Below are positions 61,953 through 64,000 of a stretch of DNA of 64,000 nucleotides, in pieces. How positions within the stretch are numbered: position 1 is the first letter of the stretch; each line of letters starts with the position of its first letter. A program made the position numbers and the translations under genes. The notes beneath the pieces were generated by a model. That model was not told the origin of the DNA. It ran no database searches and saw only the letters and a program-made list of their open reading frames with translations. Origin of the DNA: Capitella teleta (lineage: Eukaryota; Annelida; Polychaeta; Capitellidae); assembly GCA_000328365.1 (NCBI GenBank), contig KB301850.1, positions 123,897 through 187,896 on the forward strand, written 5' to 3'.

Positions 61953-62098
61953 CATTGTCTAACGAGCAAACCACCACACCACCAGTCTCAGTCGAAGTGG
62001 CCAACTGGGCATTGTCTAACGAGCAGATGACGGTCACATTACCATTCGGAGCGGCCAACTGGGCGCTACACAATGGCCAACTGGGTGTTGCACAATGC
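61953..62098 (+). repeat. Tandem array of the small inverted-repeat element
   Basis: Copy one, cattgtctaacgagc..., runs 61953-62009 and lacks the right terminus. Copy two, 62010-62075, is complete, from cattgtctaac to gctacacaatg. It is followed by a second right-end segment (gccaactgggtgttgcacaa, to 62098). Ends and body (gagcggccaactggg) match the 72-bp insertion at 24815-24886. The 71-residue frame here is incidental. Confidence 0.8.
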
Positions 62099-62929
62099 GG
62101 CCTGTCTACTTTCATAAGAAATCATAACGTGTTATGTCTCAGCTTGAGCGACAAACGCAGCGCATCATAACGCATTCCAGCTCTCAGAAATATCAAGTAC
62201 ATTTGCTCAATTTTAATTTTAATTGATTTCATAGTAAAATATTGCGCACTTTGTGCGTGCGTTTGAGCCATATAAATCTTTAACAGCTTGTACATAACCT
62301 CATGCAATAGTTGAATCACTCAGTCAAGAGCTACCATATGACTGCATACAAATCCCTATTTCTAGTAGCCTGCTGTACAAGATGACTGTATAGGATTACC
62401 ATTGAATTGAGCTCAAAAAGCTTTGCAATCCAGCGCTTTACACCGCGCCTCAATTGCTAAACGATGGTTAATGGTGCGAAAAGTGCCTTGATTACAACGT
62501 ATTGTGAAATCTCTAATCGGTGCCTTGGTAAACTGTTAATTGATAATAGGCGGTATTATTTTGCTGAACACCCTTTAATGTCCAGATCTGAGATTTATAG
62601 CATAGAATAGGCATGAAATTATGGTTACGTGTACTAGTAAATGAACTTACATGGTAGCATTTGGCAACAAAGTTTTCTGCGAAGTTCTCGTTCACTGCAT
62701 TTAGCCATCAACAGAAGAATGCCTAAGAGGCTAAGACACACGCATAAAACCAATCTATAATGTATGCAGAGAACCAGGACTCAGTTGGAACTGAACCCTT
62801 CCTACGTACGTCACGGATTGACTTGTAAGTATTGATTTATTAATTAATAATTATTATTATAATAATTATTCAATCAATCAGTAATTTTTTAAATAATTGT
62901 AATCTGTGAAATAATTCAAAATGTCAAGG
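62099..62929. other. Non-coding, no feature recognised
   Basis: An A/T palindrome (aataattattattataata) lies at about 62844-62868. No gene. Confidence 0.5.
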
Positions 62930-63745
62930 AATGAGCGAGGGAAAAGAATTTTTATGCATTTAAAGATATATACTGAACATAGGTAAGTGAACAAATCGTC
63001 CATGTGGATAATTCTCAGAGTGTTGAAAAGGGGGCGAGTATGACTCTGAATCCTGAATTGGTGATAATTTGGATTACTCTTTTCTGTTATATGGTTAATT
63101 TATTAATATGGCTGTGTGAGGCCTTACCCCATAAGAGGAAGCAGTAGGTCAAGTAGGGATATATCAATGAATAATCGAGTATCATGAGGGTGTCTTGTTT
63201 GAGCGAGTGCTTTACTTTGTTAATTATTCTAATACTCTTTGCAATTTTGTTCGAAACGTGTGTTATGTGATTTGCCCATGTCAGTCTATCATCAATGATG
63301 ACCCCCAAAAATCGTGTAGAATGTACTCGTTGAATCTCAGTGTTATATTAATGGTAATGGGAATTGAGGATGAGTAGAGGTGTGAACTGAGAGTAAACAG
63401 CATACTGTATGTTTTTTGGATGTTTAAACTTAATTTGTTGGCAATGAGCCATTCATAAATTTTGAATAACTGGTGGTTAAATGCCTCAGTCATATCATTT
63501 ATATCAACTCCGATCATGAAAAGACTAGTGTCATCGGCAAATATGATGGGGAAAATGTTTGTAAGAACATTTGGGAGATCATTAATATATAATAAGAAAA
63601 GTAAAGGACCAAACGTGGAGCCCTGTGGCACACCGTAGGATATTGATTTCATTTCTGAGAAACTACGGCCTATTTTAACACGTTGGCTTCGGTCATTGAG
63701 GTAACTCGTAAACCATATATAACAATAGGATAGCTATTGATCGAT
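62930..63745 (-). pseudogene. Jockey-like LINE reverse transcriptase, 3' part
   Basis: On the minus strand, from 63740 on, the order is WFTSYLNDRSQRVKIG and GVPQGSTFGPLLFLLYINDL (RT motif B region). FADDTSLFMIGVDIND follows, with the catalytic ADD pair at about 63540. Then come SLNIQKTYSML, FLGVIIDDRLTWANHITHVS, SLIYPYLTYCFLLWG and KRVIQIITNSGFR. This is the palm and thumb part of a non-LTR reverse transcriptase, with the usual GVPQGS and FADD motifs. One frame change near 63310 and stops near 63085 break it. The 5' half of the protein is missing. The G-V-P-Q-G-S...L-Y-I-N-D-L form points to the Jockey side of the LINEs. Confidence 0.85.
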
Positions 63746-64000
63746 AATTGGATGAGACATTGAGAGATTTTTTTACGGTCCTTAGGTACAGGTATAAGGA
63801 CGGATTGAGACATTACAGTCCTCACATCAAAATGATACAACATTGAGTTTAGGAATAGCGCTAAGTGAACATAGAAATCATGACATTCATGAATGAAGTG
63901 TTCCGAAGACAAATCGGGGATTGCATCGGATTTTCCCGGTTTGAGCTTTGCAACAGGCTTAATTACATCAGCCGTGTGTACATGAATAACATCTTTTATG
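63745..64000 (-). pseudogene. CR1-like LINE fragment, start of reverse transcriptase
   Basis: On the minus strand, from the window edge: VIHVHTADVIKPVAKLKPGK, then SDAIPDLSSEHF, then MSQSVLIPVPKDRKK and, after a one-base slip, SLNVSSNYRSIAI (RT fingers). These words (KLKPGKSD, LSSEHF, PVPKDRKKS, SSNYRSIAI) are typical of the CR1-like family, which in intact form continues to a GVKQGG-type motif B. Here the sequence switches at about 63740 to the Jockey-like fragment. The element continues beyond 64000 and may be the same family as the copy at 5.6-8.0 kb. Confidence 0.65.

Overview
This is a gene-poor, AT-rich stretch of nuclear DNA from an animal. The signs are retroposed elements with target-site duplications, diverged LINEs, Pol III-type SINEs, many micro- and minisatellites, X-box (RFX-type) motifs, and no bacterial gene layout. 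The LINE proteins resemble families common in marine invertebrates such as echinoderms, molluscs and cnidarians, but the species cannot be named from the sequence. No complete host gene is visible. Almost every long open frame is a by-product of a tandem repeat, a homopolymer or a dead retroelement.

Layout. 0-11 kb: AT-rich DNA, a LINE 3' end (391-655), an old SINE fragment (2583-2770) and a decayed LINE on the minus strand (about 5556-8030). That LINE keeps ORF1, endonuclease and 3' tail but lacks the reverse transcriptase, and its endonuclease carries a 145-bp tandem duplication. 11-19 kb: SINE copies at 11.2 and 15.1 kb, an isolated X-box at 12.66 kb, a GC-rich block of unknown origin between 28-bp direct repeats (17860-18748), and a minisatellite (18808-19245). 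19-25 kb: AT-rich DNA, a nested tandem array (21861-22286), one candidate extracellular-type exon (22898-23137, minus), a 26-bp minisatellite (23864-24554), and a SINE (24721-25158) that itself carries a 72-bp inverted-repeat insertion. 25-36 kb: a TGACCTT-bearing repeat, the best preserved SINE (28159-28521), a second inverted copy of the 18.8-kb minisatellite (29000-29862), an old LINE fragment (30395-31440), a large (ATT)n array, another SINE (33234-33609) and a different tRNA-like SINE (34961-35135). 36-45 kb: a candidate exon (36141-36375, minus), then a run of CpG-bearing, promoter-like clusters with X-box, CCAAT, GC-box and E-box motifs. 45-64 kb: mostly unremarkable DNA, an assembly gap (51685-51856), a candidate cysteine-rich last exon (52263-52521, minus), LINE and SINE tails, two CpG-dense patches, a tandem array of the same small inverted-repeat element (61953-62098), and two LINE reverse-transcriptase fragments joined head to tail at the right edge.

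No pathway or operon-like system is present. The points most worth following are the 72-bp element with 8-bp target duplication that recurs as an array 37 kb away, the dense cluster of X-box modules at 37.4-45.3 kb, two SINE subfamilies with different promoter heads, and three candidate exons that do not look like repeats.
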